A DNA stretch of 64,000 bases from Flexithrix dorotheae DSM 6795 (GCF_000379765.1 NZ_KB903454.1:124001-188000); one strand, 5' to 3'. Numbered from the stretch's first letter, positions 8,968 through 19,161 are shown. Numbers and translations: made by a program. The notes: generated from the sequence alone by a model not told the origin.

Positions 8968-9008
8968 AAAAAGCTGTACAGAAATATTTCTGTACGGCTT
9001 TTTTATTT
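8968..9008 (+). terminator. rpsA intrinsic terminator
   Basis: The stem AAGCTGTACAG / CTGTACGGCTT (one G-U pair) has an 8-nt AT loop and is followed by a run of T residues, 30 nt after the rpsA stop codon. Confidence 0.85.
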
Positions 9009-9063
9009 TCAGAGGATTAATTCACCCACTTAATTTCCCCTAGACTAAGAATTATTCATTATC

Positions 9064-9165
9064 AGTGCTTTCATTTCCGGGATAAGTAAGCACTGTTAAT
9101 TAAAGCAAACCTCATCCATCTGTATAAAACCAGAAAAGCCAGACAAATTGATTTGTCTGGCTTTT
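9064..9165. terminator. Second terminator region with an upstream inverted repeat
   Basis: A perfect 15-bp stem (9134-9148 with 9151-9165; core AAAAGCCAGACAAAT) with a 2-nt loop, A-rich and T-rich arms, lies ahead of the convergent OmpA gene, so it can stop transcription both ways. An 8-bp inverted repeat CAGTGCTT/AAGCACTG (17-nt loop, around 9063-9095) sits between this and the rpsA terminator and is not explained by either gene. Confidence 0.7.
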
Positions 9166-9201
9166 TTATTAAACTCAATTAATTCTATAAATTAAACATC
9201 C

Positions 9202-11187
9202 TTATTTAAGGTTGATGGTAACTTTTTTGTCATTTGTAGAATTTTGGGCTCCTTCCAAAACTATAATTCTATCTTTGGAAATGCCCTGAGCTTTCAAAAA
9301 CTTAACAACTGTATCCACCCTTTTTTCAGAAATTATTAAATTATATCTACTTGATTTTCCTCGTTCAGCATGTCCCACAATTTCCATTTTAAGTTTCGGA
9401 TGGTTATTCATTAAATTCACCACATCAATTAACTGACGTTGGTATTTTCCTTCAATTTTCACCTCATCTTCCAAGAAGGAGATTTCAACTGCCTTGAAAA
9501 ATGACTTATTCACTAATTCTTTTTCTGGATTAAAATCACCCATAGCATTTGGATCGAATCCAGAGTTGAGCAAGTTTCTAAACTCTTCGGAGTTTCTTAA
9601 ATTATTGTTATCCTTTTTATTAATGGCAAAATAGTCAAGTGTTTTGGCATTTCCATCCTTATCCATTGCTGAAACCTCCGAATTTACTACAAAATCATAA
9701 GTGTTTTTTGTGGAATTCCTTAAGGAAAGTTTCAGTGATAAAGTTTCCTTATGAATTTCTTTTTCATTTTTAAATATTGAAGTTTTTAGGTCTTCACCAA
9801 ATGGTGCAAAAACTGTATAATTACCTAAATCATCCGTAATACTTTCAAAAACATTTCCATTACTCATCATTTTTATATGCGCATTTGCCAAAGCCTTTCC
9901 AGATTCATCAATTACCCTCCCTTCAAGTTTTACCTGATCAAAAAAATAAACACTATAAATATCAAGCCCTCCAAAACCGCCTTCTCTCGAAGAAGACAAA
10001 TAGGCAAATTTTTCATGAATATTAAAATAAATATCATCAGAAATACTGTTGATGGGTAAACCTAAATTTACAGGCGCTTCCCAAATATCCTTAGCCTTGT
10101 TATACTGAGCTTTAAACACATCAAATCCACCCATACTTTTATGTCCTTTTGAGCTAAAATAAAGCGAACCATCATCTCCAATAAATGGGGAATCTTCATC
10201 AAACTCAGAGTTTAAATGACTTAAGGCTACCGGCTCAGTCCATTTCCCTTTCTTATCCTTTTTGGTAAGGTACAAATCAAGACTTTCATTATCAGAATAA
10301 TAATTGGTAGAAAAAACGATAGTATTTCCGGTTTTTGAAATAAAGCAATGCGGATCAGAAGCGGCTGTGGAAACAGCTTTAATTTTTTCCCCCTCATCCC
10401 ATTCTCCGTTGTTATAATTGCTGATATACAAATCCCCATCTCTGAAATAAACAATTTTATTTTTCCCGTTGATCAATTGTACAGTAGCATCATGTCTTTT
10501 TTTATTATTCTCAGCATCAATTATCACAGGGCTTGACCACTGGTCATCATTATCCATAGAAGCTTTATAAATCATTTCGTAATTATAACCATCCTTGGCC
10601 TGAGGGTAATTATCATTTTCTCTTCGGCTGGTAAATAAAATAGACCGCTGATCCTTAAACATTACGGCACTATAATCCGAGGCATCTGAATTCACTTCTG
10701 CCCCCAGGTTTTTAACCACAATCCCTTTGGAAGTGGTAGAATAATAACTTTTAGCATTTTCAATTTTTGACCTCAAATAAGAAATATCCAAAGAGTTATT
10801 ATTTTCCCCTTTGATGTTATCAAGTGTTTTCACTGCATCATCAAAGCTTTTTTGTTTAAAATATGCATCAGCCAGATCGAGGTAATAGTCCTCATCCGCA
10901 GTGGCAATATCACTGTTCATCAATGACTTAAGGTAACTGAGGGCCTTTTTTGATTGGTCATCTTCAGCAGCTAAATAACTTTTACTTACATAAAGTTTTG
11001 CTTCAAGGTTTTCTGGTTCGGCTGCTAAAACCTTCTCAAGATATTCAATGGCTATTTTGTAATTTCCATCATTATACTCATGAATACCTTTTTTAAGTAA
11101 TTGCTCATTGTTCTGGGCAAAACTCAGATTAAAGGAAAACAAGAGTGCTAAGAGTAAAAAGTTGCAGGGGTTTGGGAAAAATTTCAT
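9202..11187 (-). CDS. OmpA-family protein with TPR, PD40 propeller and regulatory-like domain
   Basis: A 661-residue exported protein. A signal peptide (LLLALLFSFNLSFAQ) is followed by TPR helices (about 30-130) and WD40-like PD40 beta-propeller repeats (about 190-430, with SILFTSRREND, SLYFSSKGHKSMGGFDVF and AYLSSSREGGFGGLDIY). Next come a carboxypeptidase-regulatory-like domain (about 440-500) and a C-terminal OmpA peptidoglycan-binding domain (about 570-660). In that last domain the usual GHTD motif reads GHAE, so the diaminopimelate-binding Asp is Glu, while the later SEKR arginine is kept. The architecture is typical of Bacteroidota outer-membrane/periplasmic proteins, some tied to type IX secretion or gliding. 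A second protein of this type is at 13245-15290. Confidence 0.88.
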   Translation of the reverse strand: MKFFPNPCNFLLLALLFSFNLSFAQNNEQLLKKGIHEYNDGNYKIAIEYLEKVLAAEPENLEAKLYVSKSYLAAEDDQSKKALSYLKSLMNSDIATADEDYYLDLADAYFKQKSFDDAVKTLDNIKGENNNSLDISYLRSKIENAKSYYSTTSKGIVVKNLGAEVNSDASDYSAVMFKDQRSILFTSRRENDNYPQAKDGYNYEMIYKASMDNDDQWSSPVIIDAENNKKRHDATVQLINGKNKIVYFRDGDLYISNYNNGEWDEGEKIKAVSTAASDPHCFISKTGNTIVFSTNYYSDNESLDLYLTKKDKKGKWTEPVALSHLNSEFDEDSPFIGDDGSLYFSSKGHKSMGGFDVFKAQYNKAKDIWEAPVNLGLPINSISDDIYFNIHEKFAYLSSSREGGFGGLDIYSVYFFDQVKLEGRVIDESGKALANAHIKMMSNGNVFESITDDLGNYTVFAPFGEDLKTSIFKNEKEIHKETLSLKLSLRNSTKNTYDFVVNSEVSAMDKDGNAKTLDYFAINKKDNNNLRNSEEFRNLLNSGFDPNAMGDFNPEKELVNKSFFKAVEISFLEDEVKIEGKYQRQLIDVVNLMNNHPKLKMEIVGHAERGKSSRYNLIISEKRVDTVVKFLKAQGISKDRIIVLEGAQNSTNDKKVTINLK

Positions 11188-11394
11188 CTTGGAGAAATTT
11201 AGATATTATAAAAAAATCAAAGTTTACCTTTGAGAGCTAATTTTAAAAATACCCTGGCTGGAACCAGGTAAAGTAGAAGTTAAAAAATTTGCTAGTTGTT
11301 ATAAACTGATAAAATAACCGGAAATGCTATAATTTATTACATCCTAGGTACTGTAAAAAAGAAGGAAATTGGTAAGAAAAGAAGAAAAGTATAC

Positions 11395-12288
11395 TTAGGG
11401 TTTAATTACCCTTCCTTCAATGAAGGTTTTCCCATTCACATCAAAGTGACCGATTATAATTTCATCAGGATTTTGCAGGTTTTGGATATTCCCCTCTATT
11501 AAAGCCGGAGGAGGGCTAAAAGGAGTTCCAAGGTTGGTAGCCTGAGTTTTCAATAAACTCCAAAATTCATAACTGCTTTTCGAAATTGAAAACTGTTGAA
11601 TGATTATTTCATCATTCTCTTCCAGCGTATCAGAGGAAAATACAATGGTTTTTAATTTTCCATTAAAAAGCTGGTCATTTTCTAAATAAATACTTTCGGC
11701 TTTTTCGCTGTATTTGCCATTCACAAAAAGTTTCCAACGATAATATTCAGATTCCCCAGGCTGGTCTTTAAATTGTATGGAGGCAAAAAACTTATCCTCA
11801 TAAAATCCGATGGAATCAATATCGGGAAAAAACCTAACAACTGTTCTATAATAAAGGGTATCAATGGAAGGAACATTTTTTAATATTTGAGGAGTCGATT
11901 GGTACATTTCACCAGACTTCGATTCAATATTTAAATGATAAATACCTGAAACACTCCCTTGAAAAGTGGTGTCATTCGTAGCATAAACTCCCTTTTCGGC
12001 AGTTTCCTCAAAATAAACTTTGTCACCAGCTTGTTCTTCCACAAATATTTGTAAGCCAGAAATTGTTTGACCCGGATCCGGACTATTAATGGCATTGCTT
12101 AAGGAGATTTTTATGGAATAAGGTTCTGAAAGATTGTTTATTTCCCCTTCCACAACCAAATTGACATCATCCTGGCCACTAAATATATTTTCTATTTTTG
12201 GTTCACAGGAAAATAGAAAATGGCAAAAAATCAGAAATAGTGATTTATAAAAAAATGAAAATAAGGTATTTTTAATCAACATGAGCAT
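11395..12288 (-). CDS. DUF4249-family lipoprotein
   Basis: A 297-residue lipoprotein; the hydrophobic start FYKSLFLIFCHFLFSC gives a lipobox ending at about Cys28. The early segment LVVEGEINNLSEPYSIKISLSNAINSP and later GVYATNDTTFQGSVSGIYHLNI match the beta-rich DUF4249 family. DUF4249 genes usually lie beside a TonB-dependent receptor and are thought to be its surface partner. No receptor is in this window, so this copy is an orphan or works with a distant receptor. Its function is unknown. Confidence 0.78.
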   Translation of the reverse strand: MLMLIKNTLFSFFYKSLFLIFCHFLFSCEPKIENIFSGQDDVNLVVEGEINNLSEPYSIKISLSNAINSPDPGQTISGLQIFVEEQAGDKVYFEETAEKGVYATNDTTFQGSVSGIYHLNIESKSGEMYQSTPQILKNVPSIDTLYYRTVVRFFPDIDSIGFYEDKFFASIQFKDQPGESEYYRWKLFVNGKYSEKAESIYLENDQLFNGKLKTIVFSSDTLEENDEIIIQQFSISKSSYEFWSLLKTQATNLGTPFSPPPALIEGNIQNLQNPDEIIIGHFDVNGKTFIEGRVIKP

Positions 12289-12371
12289 CTATAATACAAT
12301 TACCTCAATACCTGACCTTAAAATTAAACAACCAGAAAAAACAAATCCAAATTTTCATGAGATTGGAAAAT

Positions 12372-12407
12372 AAAAAAAGCCATCTCCTGAAAGAAATGGC
12401 TTTTTTT
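12372..12407 (-). terminator. Intrinsic terminator for elbB
   Basis: A perfect 12-bp stem (AAAAAAAGCCAT with ATGGCTTTTTTT) with a 12-nt loop lies 15 nt past the elbB stop codon. T-tracts on both strands allow bidirectional use. Confidence 0.85.
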
Positions 12408-12421
12408 ACTTTGAAAAGGAA

Positions 12422-13123
12422 TTACTCATGATGCATATGCAAATTGGTAAGCGCCACCAATTTGGCCATGGCTTTTTCAATACCCTCATTTATCTGACTG
12501 ATAGATGCTTCCATCATATAGCATGGAGTAGTAATGATATTATGAGCATCATCAATTATGACATTGGCCGTGTCACAATCTTTGGATTTTGCCCCAATTG
12601 ATTCCATCCCTGAACTAATAGCCCCAATCTCATAAGGTGAAGGGCCTTCTTTGGAGCCCACCGTAAGAATGGCCTGGATATTAGATCCTTCAAGAGCCTT
12701 GGCAATAACTGTAGGAGACATACATAACGCAGCAATGGGTTTGTGATCTTCCACCATTTTTACAATCAAATTCTTTAATTCGGGTAATATATTTCCTTCC
12801 GGCCCGGAAAATGCCCATTTTGTAAAGTTTTTGGCAGCTCCAAATCCACCAGGCATGGCCAGCGCGTCCAATTCTTTGGGATCTACTTCGGAAAGTGGTT
12901 TGATGTTTCCCCTGGCAATTCTGGCCGATTCTATTAAAACATTCCTTTTCTGGGAAATTTCTTCACCAGTAATATGATTAATTACATGATGTTGATCAAT
13001 GTCCGGAGCAAGACAAACGACCTCAGCTCCTAACTTATCAAGTGCTAAAAGCGTAAGGACCGACTCATGGATTTCAGCTCCATCATATACACCACAGCCA
13101 GAAAGCAAAACTCCAATTTTCAT
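12422..13123 (-). CDS. elbB: ElbB-like isoprenoid-biosynthesis glyoxalase (DJ-1/PfpI superfamily)
   Basis: A 233-residue class I glutamine-amidotransferase-like protein. The start MKIGVLLSGCGVYDGAEIHE and the segment GGFGAAKNFTKWAFSGPEG are close to ElbB. The nucleophile-elbow cysteine is C134 (AALCMSPTVIA). E. coli ElbB has weak glyoxalase activity and has been linked to isoprenoid production, but its true role is unsettled. The length matches the family (about 220). It is separated from the OmpA gene upstream by 121 nt and has its own terminator. Confidence 0.9.
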   Translation of the reverse strand: MKIGVLLSGCGVYDGAEIHESVLTLLALDKLGAEVVCLAPDIDQHHVINHITGEEISQKRNVLIESARIARGNIKPLSEVDPKELDALAMPGGFGAAKNFTKWAFSGPEGNILPELKNLIVKMVEDHKPIAALCMSPTVIAKALEGSNIQAILTVGSKEGPSPYEIGAISSGMESIGAKSKDCDTANVIIDDAHNIITTPCYMMEASISQINEGIEKAMAKLVALTNLHMHHE

Positions 13124-13244
13124 ATTAAAATCTTTTTTTGTTCAATTTCATTAAAAAATAATAAACTGTATTGAATATTTAATTCATACTATTTATTTCC
13201 AAAACAAAACTCGCTATAAAATACAAATCCAGCAAATTATTGCA

Positions 13245-15290
13245 TTACTCAAACCCTGGCCTGAATAATTTAAACTCCACCCTTCTGTTTTTATGTTTGT
13301 CCTCCTCAGTAAGTTCATTTTCCACAATTGGAGCAGTGTTGCCCATACCAATTGCTTCCACTCTTGTATTGTCCAAACCTCCATAGGAAATGATATAATC
13401 TTTTATCACCTGAGCCCTTTCCTGAGATAAAGCCAGGTTTTTATCTGCATCTCCATCAGAATCTGTATGTCCAGTAATTCTCAGGTTAAAATCCTCATGA
13501 GAAACTAAAAAGTCTATAATTAAATGAAGATTGTTTTCCATTTTTGCCTCCAGCTTGCTACTTCCTTTGGCAAAATCAATTGATTTAAAAGTAACCACTT
13601 TACTCACATTAGTAGCTTTCAATTCCAGGTCCATATCTCCATCTAAAAAGAACATTTCTTCAATTTTAAAGAAGTTATCCCCTTCCACTATCACCAGATA
13701 ATTTCTTTTATCAATAAGGTCAAATTCGAAGGTACCATCTTCAAAAGTCTGCCTGGGTGCCACTTCATCACCATAATCGAGATCAATAATAGTAACCACT
13801 CCCTTAAATACCTCTCCTGTAGTAGGTTCTATAATCCTTCCGGAAAATCTAATTGTATTATTAGGTTTTGCATCCATAGGAAGTGGAAAAGATTGCAAAT
13901 CAAGATTTTTGTTATTCAGTTCTACTGATTTTGCATAAAAAAGCCATTTTGATTCTGCATCAATTGTAAAATAAAACTCACTTCCTTCTCCATTTACCAA
14001 AGGACCTACATTATATGGTTCGGACCATTTTCCATCCTCAGAATAGGTTTTATAAATATCAAATTCCCCAAAATTAAGCAGTTGTCCATTTGAGCTAAAG
14101 TACAAAACATTGAATTTTGGATGTGGAAATGGACTTACTTCGGAATCCCTGGTATTAATCACAGGGCCTATATTTTTAGCTTTTCCCCATTTGTTTTTTT
14201 CATCCAGTACGGAATAATATATATCAGATCCACCAAATCCACCTCTTCTGCTGGATGCAAAATACAAAGTATCTCCACCTCTTGAAAAAGCCGGATGGGA
14301 ATCCCATGCATAACTATTTATTTCTTCCCCAAGGTTTTTGGGTTCCGACCAGGTGCTGTCTTCAGCCTTGTAAGTAATGTATAAATCACAATCTCCAAGT
14401 CCATCCGGGCTACTACATCTGGCAAACACAATTTTGCTACCATCTCGGCTCATGCACGGAGAACCTTCATTAAATTTAGAATTTAAATGTTTGAATGGGA
14501 TAGCCGGAGTCCATTCATCCATATCATGATCTTTTTTAGAAATATAAATATCTTCATTTTCCTTAGCCCCCTTAATGTCATTTGCAATTTTGGAGGTATC
14601 CTGGTTTCTACTGGATGTAAAGAAAATGATATCATCATTTAACCCTGAAATGGTTAGGCCATAATCATCATATGGAGAGTTTACCCCTTCCCCCATATCC
14701 AGTAAAATATCCTTAGGGGGTTTAAGGGTATCTATTTGTTTTCTCTTTTCTATAAGCCGATAATAATCCTCAATACTTGCATAAAGTACTTTATCGAAGT
14801 AGGCAATTGAATCATAATGGTTTAAAGCCTTTTGTAAATCACCCCGATAATGTTTTATGATTATTCTATAAAGGTCCTTGGCCAATTCCAATTCGCCTTT
14901 TGATTCTGAAACCCTGGCCAGTTGCCAGATTTTATCAATATCGTAAATGAAATTTCCAATTCCAAAATTGCTGACATAATCATAAAGCTCAGCCATAAAC
15001 TTGTCCCACTGCTTATTCTTTTTAAGCCGGGAAATTTCTGCCAGCTTGGCAGGTTTATAATAATCGGAAATTACGTTTATATTTTTAAAATCAATTTTAG
15101 GAAAGCGTACTATACTGGAAGTGTCTGCAGGATCAAATTTATGAACAATAAGCCCTTTTTCCTTTTTTGAAGAGGAATGTACACCCTTACTTTTTTTCTG
15201 TGCCTGAAGTGAAGAAACAGAAAGGATAAAAAAAAGAAAAAAAATTGTTCTATTAAGAAATTTCACTGCTTTTGTACTTTGGTACCTCAC
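13245..15290 (-). CDS. OmpA-family protein with PD40 propeller repeats
   Basis: A 681-residue exported protein (signal segment TIFFLFFILSVSSLQAQ) with a helical N-terminal region. PD40 propeller repeats follow (about 200-450; FFTSSRNQDTS, LYFASSRRGGFGGSDIYYS and LYFSSNGQLLNFGEFDIYK), then a beta-sandwich linker. The C-terminal OmpA domain (about 565-680) has the canonical motif GHTDSDGDADKNLALSQERA, so peptidoglycan binding is expected. It probably anchors an outer-membrane assembly to the cell wall. It shares its layout with the 9202-11187 protein but lacks that protein's clear TPR block. Confidence 0.9.
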   Translation of the reverse strand: MRYQSTKAVKFLNRTIFFLFFILSVSSLQAQKKSKGVHSSSKKEKGLIVHKFDPADTSSIVRFPKIDFKNINVISDYYKPAKLAEISRLKKNKQWDKFMAELYDYVSNFGIGNFIYDIDKIWQLARVSESKGELELAKDLYRIIIKHYRGDLQKALNHYDSIAYFDKVLYASIEDYYRLIEKRKQIDTLKPPKDILLDMGEGVNSPYDDYGLTISGLNDDIIFFTSSRNQDTSKIANDIKGAKENEDIYISKKDHDMDEWTPAIPFKHLNSKFNEGSPCMSRDGSKIVFARCSSPDGLGDCDLYITYKAEDSTWSEPKNLGEEINSYAWDSHPAFSRGGDTLYFASSRRGGFGGSDIYYSVLDEKNKWGKAKNIGPVINTRDSEVSPFPHPKFNVLYFSSNGQLLNFGEFDIYKTYSEDGKWSEPYNVGPLVNGEGSEFYFTIDAESKWLFYAKSVELNNKNLDLQSFPLPMDAKPNNTIRFSGRIIEPTTGEVFKGVVTIIDLDYGDEVAPRQTFEDGTFEFDLIDKRNYLVIVEGDNFFKIEEMFFLDGDMDLELKATNVSKVVTFKSIDFAKGSSKLEAKMENNLHLIIDFLVSHEDFNLRITGHTDSDGDADKNLALSQERAQVIKDYIISYGGLDNTRVEAIGMGNTAPIVENELTEEDKHKNRRVEFKLFRPGFE

Positions 15291-15982
15291 TAAATTCTTT
15301 CCTTAACGCAAAGTCTCCATTTATATTCAATTTATTGGTACCACAAAAAATAACTTCATAAAAAATTGTGATTATCAAAAAATTAAAAACTTCGCCTGCT
15401 GCTAAAAAATAAAAAATCTACTCAAAATGAAAACAACTATCATTTAATTTAAAAGTTAATAAAAAAACACAAACTATTGTGCCATAATTTTAATATCTGT
15501 TTTTATTTATAATTTTTTATCAAATTTAACTTCCTAACAAGGGAAGTATTAACTTAATTCGAAATTATTTCCCAACATTCCATCTGGGATTGAATCTTAT
15601 TAAAATACTGCAATTTTGTCATTAAAATAATTAATCAAAAAAGACCGGTTCAAGACCCTAATAACACCTTTAATTTCAAACAAACCTTTAAATACATCAT
15701 TAAAAACATAAAAAACACGAAAAATAACTCATAAAAAACAAGTATATACACTAAACACAGAATTTTAAACCACCAGACAAATTCCTATTGGCATAGCTAT
15801 TGAAAATAAAGTTACTAAAAATCATCCTGCTTTATAAATATTGAACAAAAGATAAAATTACTTCTATGGATAATCCCGTTTTTGAAGTTTTTTATTTGAA
15901 ATGAGTTTCCATAAACCAAAAAAGTCCTAAGTTTGGACAATGATAAAGCAAGGGATGATTTGAATTTTTCACAAACTGTAGA
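15291..15982. other. Very AT-rich divergent intergenic region
   Basis: About 690 bases between the OmpA gene and lon, visibly richer in A and T than the neighbouring genes. The lon promoter candidate lies near its right end. I find no open frame, hairpin terminator or RNA gene in the rest. Confidence 0.55.
15906..15935 (+). promoter_or_regulatory. Candidate lon promoter
   Basis: A perfect TAnnTTTG box (TAAGTTTG, 15928-15935) lies 47 nt before the lon start. The -33 position holds TTTC rather than TTTG (15906-15909; 19 bp after its TTT), so the match is partial. Confidence 0.4.
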
Positions 15983-18463
15983 ATGAAAGAGAAACGATTG
16001 AAAAGCACACTAGTTTTAAGCGATATTTCAGACCTGGAGTCTGACCAGTTAATTCCAATAATTCCAGGAGATGATGATGACAACGAGTTTGAAAAAGATA
16101 AAGAATTAGATTTACCAATTCTTCCAATCCGAAATACAGTATTATTTCCCGGGATTGTAATCCCTATTACCGTAGGAAGGCAAAAATCTGTAAAACTGGT
16201 AAAAAAAGCTTACAGAGGTGACAAAACTATTGGGGTAGTTGCACAGAGCAATTCAAAAAATGATGACCCTGATTTAGAAGATATTTATAAGATCGGAACC
16301 ATTGCGAAAATCCTTAAATTAATTGTATTGCCAGATGGAAATACAACCATCATAATTCAGGGAAAAAGTAAATTCAGGATAGATCAAATGCTGGAAACAG
16401 AACCGTTTCTTACTGCCAAAATAGTGGTAATGAAGGATAGTTTCAGCAAACCAAAGTCAAAAGAAACCAAAGCCCTTGTTCAATCTTTAAAAGATGCGGC
16501 TTTTAAAATCCTGAAATTAAACCCTGAGATCCCCCAGGAGGCACAAGTAGCCCTGGAAAATATAAATAGTCCAAGCTTCCTTACTCACTTTTTGTCTTCA
16601 AACATCAATGCAGATGTAAGGGAGAAACAATCATTGTTGGAATTGAATAATGGTAGAGAAAGGGCTACCAGATTGCTTGAATTTATGCTTAGGGAAATTC
16701 AATTATTGGAACTCAAGCATGAAATACAGAATAAAGTACATTCCGATATCGACCAACAACAAAGGGATTATTTCCTTAGACAGCAAATGAAAGTGCTACA
16801 GGACGAACTTGGAATGGAAGGTCCTGACCAGGAAATTGAGGCACTAAAATTAAGGGGAGAAAAAAAGGATTGGCCCTTATATGTGAAAGCTCATTTTGAA
16901 AAAGAGCTTTTAAAAATTAGCAGAATGAACCCTGCAGCGGCAGAATACCCAATAGTACTCAATTATTGTGAACTATTACTTGAGCTGCCATGGAATGAAC
17001 ATTCAGAAGATATTTTTGACCTTATTCGGGCTCAAAAAATATTAGATAAGGACCACTACGGGCTGGAAAAAGTAAAAACCAGAATAATAGAATACCTTGC
17101 TGTTTTAAAATTAAAAAACAATTTAAAAGGGCCTATTCTCTGTCTTTACGGCCCTCCGGGAGTAGGGAAAACTTCTCTGGGAAAATCAATTGCCGAGGCA
17201 TTGAACAGGAAATATATCAGAATGTCTTTGGGTGGTGTAAGAGACGAAGCGGAAATCCGTGGTCACCGAAAAACTTATGTAGGGGCCATGCCAGGTAGAA
17301 TTCTACAGAGCATAAAGAAAGTAGGAACCAATAATCCTGTTTTCATTCTTGATGAAATAGATAAAATCGGAGCAGATTTCAGGGGTGATCCTTCTTCAGC
17401 TTTACTTGAAGTGCTTGACCCGGAACAAAATGCCACTTTCCTGGATAATTACCTGGAACTGGAATTTGATCTGTCAAAAATTTTATTCATTGCTACAGCC
17501 AACTCCCTTGATACCATCCACCCTGCCTTAAGGGACAGAATGGAAATCATTGAAGTAAATGGCTATACACTGGAGGAAAAAATTGAGATTTCAAAAAAAC
17601 ACCTTATTCCAAAGCAGAGAAAAGAACACGGCCTTCTAGCCAAAAACCTGAATTTTGATGAAGCTGGGATAAAAAAGGTAATTGAGGGGTATACCAGAGA
17701 ATCCGGAGTAAGGAATTTGGAAAGGAAAATTGGAGCAATTTGCCGAAATATTGCCAAATCAGTTGCAATGGAGCAGGCTTACAAAAAGAAAATTTCCCCT
17801 GCCAGAGTTGAGGAAATTTTAGGCTCTCCTGTTTTTGATAAAGAACTTTACGAAAATAATGAACTTCCCGGTGTGGTTACAGGTCTGGCCTGGACATCTA
17901 CCGGAGGTGAAATATTATTCATTGAATCAAGCTTAAGTAAGGGAAGAGGACAACTGGTGCTTTCAGGTCAGTTGGGAGATGTAATGAAAGAATCTGCAAC
18001 TGCTGCGCTTTCTTATTTAAAAGCAAATGCAGAAACTTTAGGCATAGACCATAAAGTTTTCTCACAGTATGATCTACATATTCACGTTCCGGCAGGTGCA
18101 GTCCCCAAGGATGGTCCATCGGCAGGAATTACCATGTTTACTTCATTAGCCTCTATTTACACCCAAAGGAAAATAAAAAGCAATTTGGCAATGACTGGAG
18201 AAATTACCTTAACAGGCAGAGTTTTACCAGTTGGAGGAATTAAAGAGAAGCTTTTGGCAGCCAGAAGGGCCGGAATCAGGGAATTAATTTTCTGTTCTAG
18301 AAATCAAAAAGATGTGGAAGAGGTGGATGACCAATATAGGAAAAACCTTAAAATCCATTTCGTAGACCATGTGACAGAAGTCCTGGAAATTGCCCTGCTT
18401 AAAAGCAAGGTGAACAATCCTTTAAAATTTGAATTCAAGGAAGAAAAGTCTTCAAAAAATTGA
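15983..18463 (+). CDS. lon: ATP-dependent protease Lon (endopeptidase La)
   Basis: An 826-residue full-length LonA-type protease. The substrate-binding N-domain spans about 45-245 (LPILPIRNTVLFPGIVIPI), then helical linkers. The AAA+ module has Walker A GPPGVGKTS (about 390-398) and Walker B FILDEIDKIG. The protease domain has the Ser-Lys dyad S713 (PKDGPSAG) and K756 (GGIKEKLL). It degrades misfolded and regulatory proteins in the cytoplasm. An acidic N-terminal extension (DDDDNEFEKDKELD) precedes the LON domain, as often seen in Bacteroidota. Transcribed alone, ending at the palindromic terminator. Confidence 0.97.
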   Translation: MKEKRLKSTLVLSDISDLESDQLIPIIPGDDDDNEFEKDKELDLPILPIRNTVLFPGIVIPITVGRQKSVKLVKKAYRGDKTIGVVAQSNSKNDDPDLEDIYKIGTIAKILKLIVLPDGNTTIIIQGKSKFRIDQMLETEPFLTAKIVVMKDSFSKPKSKETKALVQSLKDAAFKILKLNPEIPQEAQVALENINSPSFLTHFLSSNINADVREKQSLLELNNGRERATRLLEFMLREIQLLELKHEIQNKVHSDIDQQQRDYFLRQQMKVLQDELGMEGPDQEIEALKLRGEKKDWPLYVKAHFEKELLKISRMNPAAAEYPIVLNYCELLLELPWNEHSEDIFDLIRAQKILDKDHYGLEKVKTRIIEYLAVLKLKNNLKGPILCLYGPPGVGKTSLGKSIAEALNRKYIRMSLGGVRDEAEIRGHRKTYVGAMPGRILQSIKKVGTNNPVFILDEIDKIGADFRGDPSSALLEVLDPEQNATFLDNYLELEFDLSKILFIATANSLDTIHPALRDRMEIIEVNGYTLEEKIEISKKHLIPKQRKEHGLLAKNLNFDEAGIKKVIEGYTRESGVRNLERKIGAICRNIAKSVAMEQAYKKKISPARVEEILGSPVFDKELYENNELPGVVTGLAWTSTGGEILFIESSLSKGRGQLVLSGQLGDVMKESATAALSYLKANAETLGIDHKVFSQYDLHIHVPAGAVPKDGPSAGITMFTSLASIYTQRKIKSNLAMTGEITLTGRVLPVGGIKEKLLAARRAGIRELIFCSRNQKDVEEVDDQYRKNLKIHFVDHVTEVLEIALLKSKVNNPLKFEFKEEKSSKN

Positions 18464-18481
18464 TTCTCTTTCCAATTGAAC

Positions 18482-18513
18482 AATAAAAAAAGGGCATATG
18501 CCCTTTTTTTATT
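18482..18513. terminator. Bidirectional terminator between lon and the SCO gene
   Basis: A perfect 32-bp palindrome centred on CATATG with GGG/CCC and 7-nt A and T runs. It includes the stop codon of the convergent SCO gene, so it serves both transcripts. Confidence 0.88.
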
Positions 18514-19156
18514 GTCCTTTTTGATATTCGCCCAATAACCTTGGAATATCCTGAATTAGTTTATCTACTTTCATTTCATCAGTACCATCATAGACTCCTC
18601 GAATCTGCCTGTTCTTGTCCACAAGTAAAAAGGCTCCACTATGCAAGAATCCTCCTTCAGCATTTTCATCCTCTTTTGCAGTTACAATATAGCTTTCCTG
18701 CCCCATTTTGTAAATATCCTGCTTTTCTCCGGTCACCATATGCCACTTTTCAGATTTAATGCCAAGCCTTTCTGCATATTCTCTTAATCTCCCAACCGAA
18801 TCAGTTTCCGGATCAATGGAATGGGATAAAATCAAGACTTCATCATTATCCAGAAATTGATCATAAACTCTGAGCATTTGCGCTTTCATTTTAGGACAAA
18901 TGGTAGGACAACTTGTAAAAAAGAAATCTGCCACATAGATTTTATCCTTAAAAGTTTCCTGTGATACCCAGTTGCTGTCCTGATCCAAAAATTTAAAATC
19001 TCCAACGGTATGATAAGTAGTATCAATAACCATTTTTCCATTTACCTTCTTTTCAGTGGTTTCCCTTCTACCCAGAATAGGCAATTTTGGATCTTCTTTA
19101 TGGGGTGCAGAACAACTAAAAGTTAAAATAAAAAATACAATTACCAGCTTCCTCAT
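18509..19156 (-). CDS. SCO1/SenC-family lipoprotein (copper chaperone for cytochrome oxidase)
   Basis: A 215-residue thioredoxin-fold protein with a lipobox (LTFSC, Cys15), so it is anchored in the membrane facing the periplasm. The copper-binding CxxxC is C83-C87 in FFFTSCPTICPKM and the third ligand is H172 in FLHSGAFLLVD. All three key residues are present. SCO proteins deliver copper to the CuA site of cytochrome c oxidase or act as thiol oxidoreductases. It begins 5 nt after hemL, so the two form an operon that links haem synthesis to oxidase assembly, a sensible pairing. Confidence 0.92.
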   Translation of the reverse strand: MRKLVIVFFILTFSCSAPHKEDPKLPILGRRETTEKKVNGKMVIDTTYHTVGDFKFLDQDSNWVSQETFKDKIYVADFFFTSCPTICPKMKAQMLRVYDQFLDNDEVLILSHSIDPETDSVGRLREYAERLGIKSEKWHMVTGEKQDIYKMGQESYIVTAKEDENAEGGFLHSGAFLLVDKNRQIRGVYDGTDEMKVDKLIQDIPRLLGEYQKGQ

Positions 19157-19161
19157 AGCGA

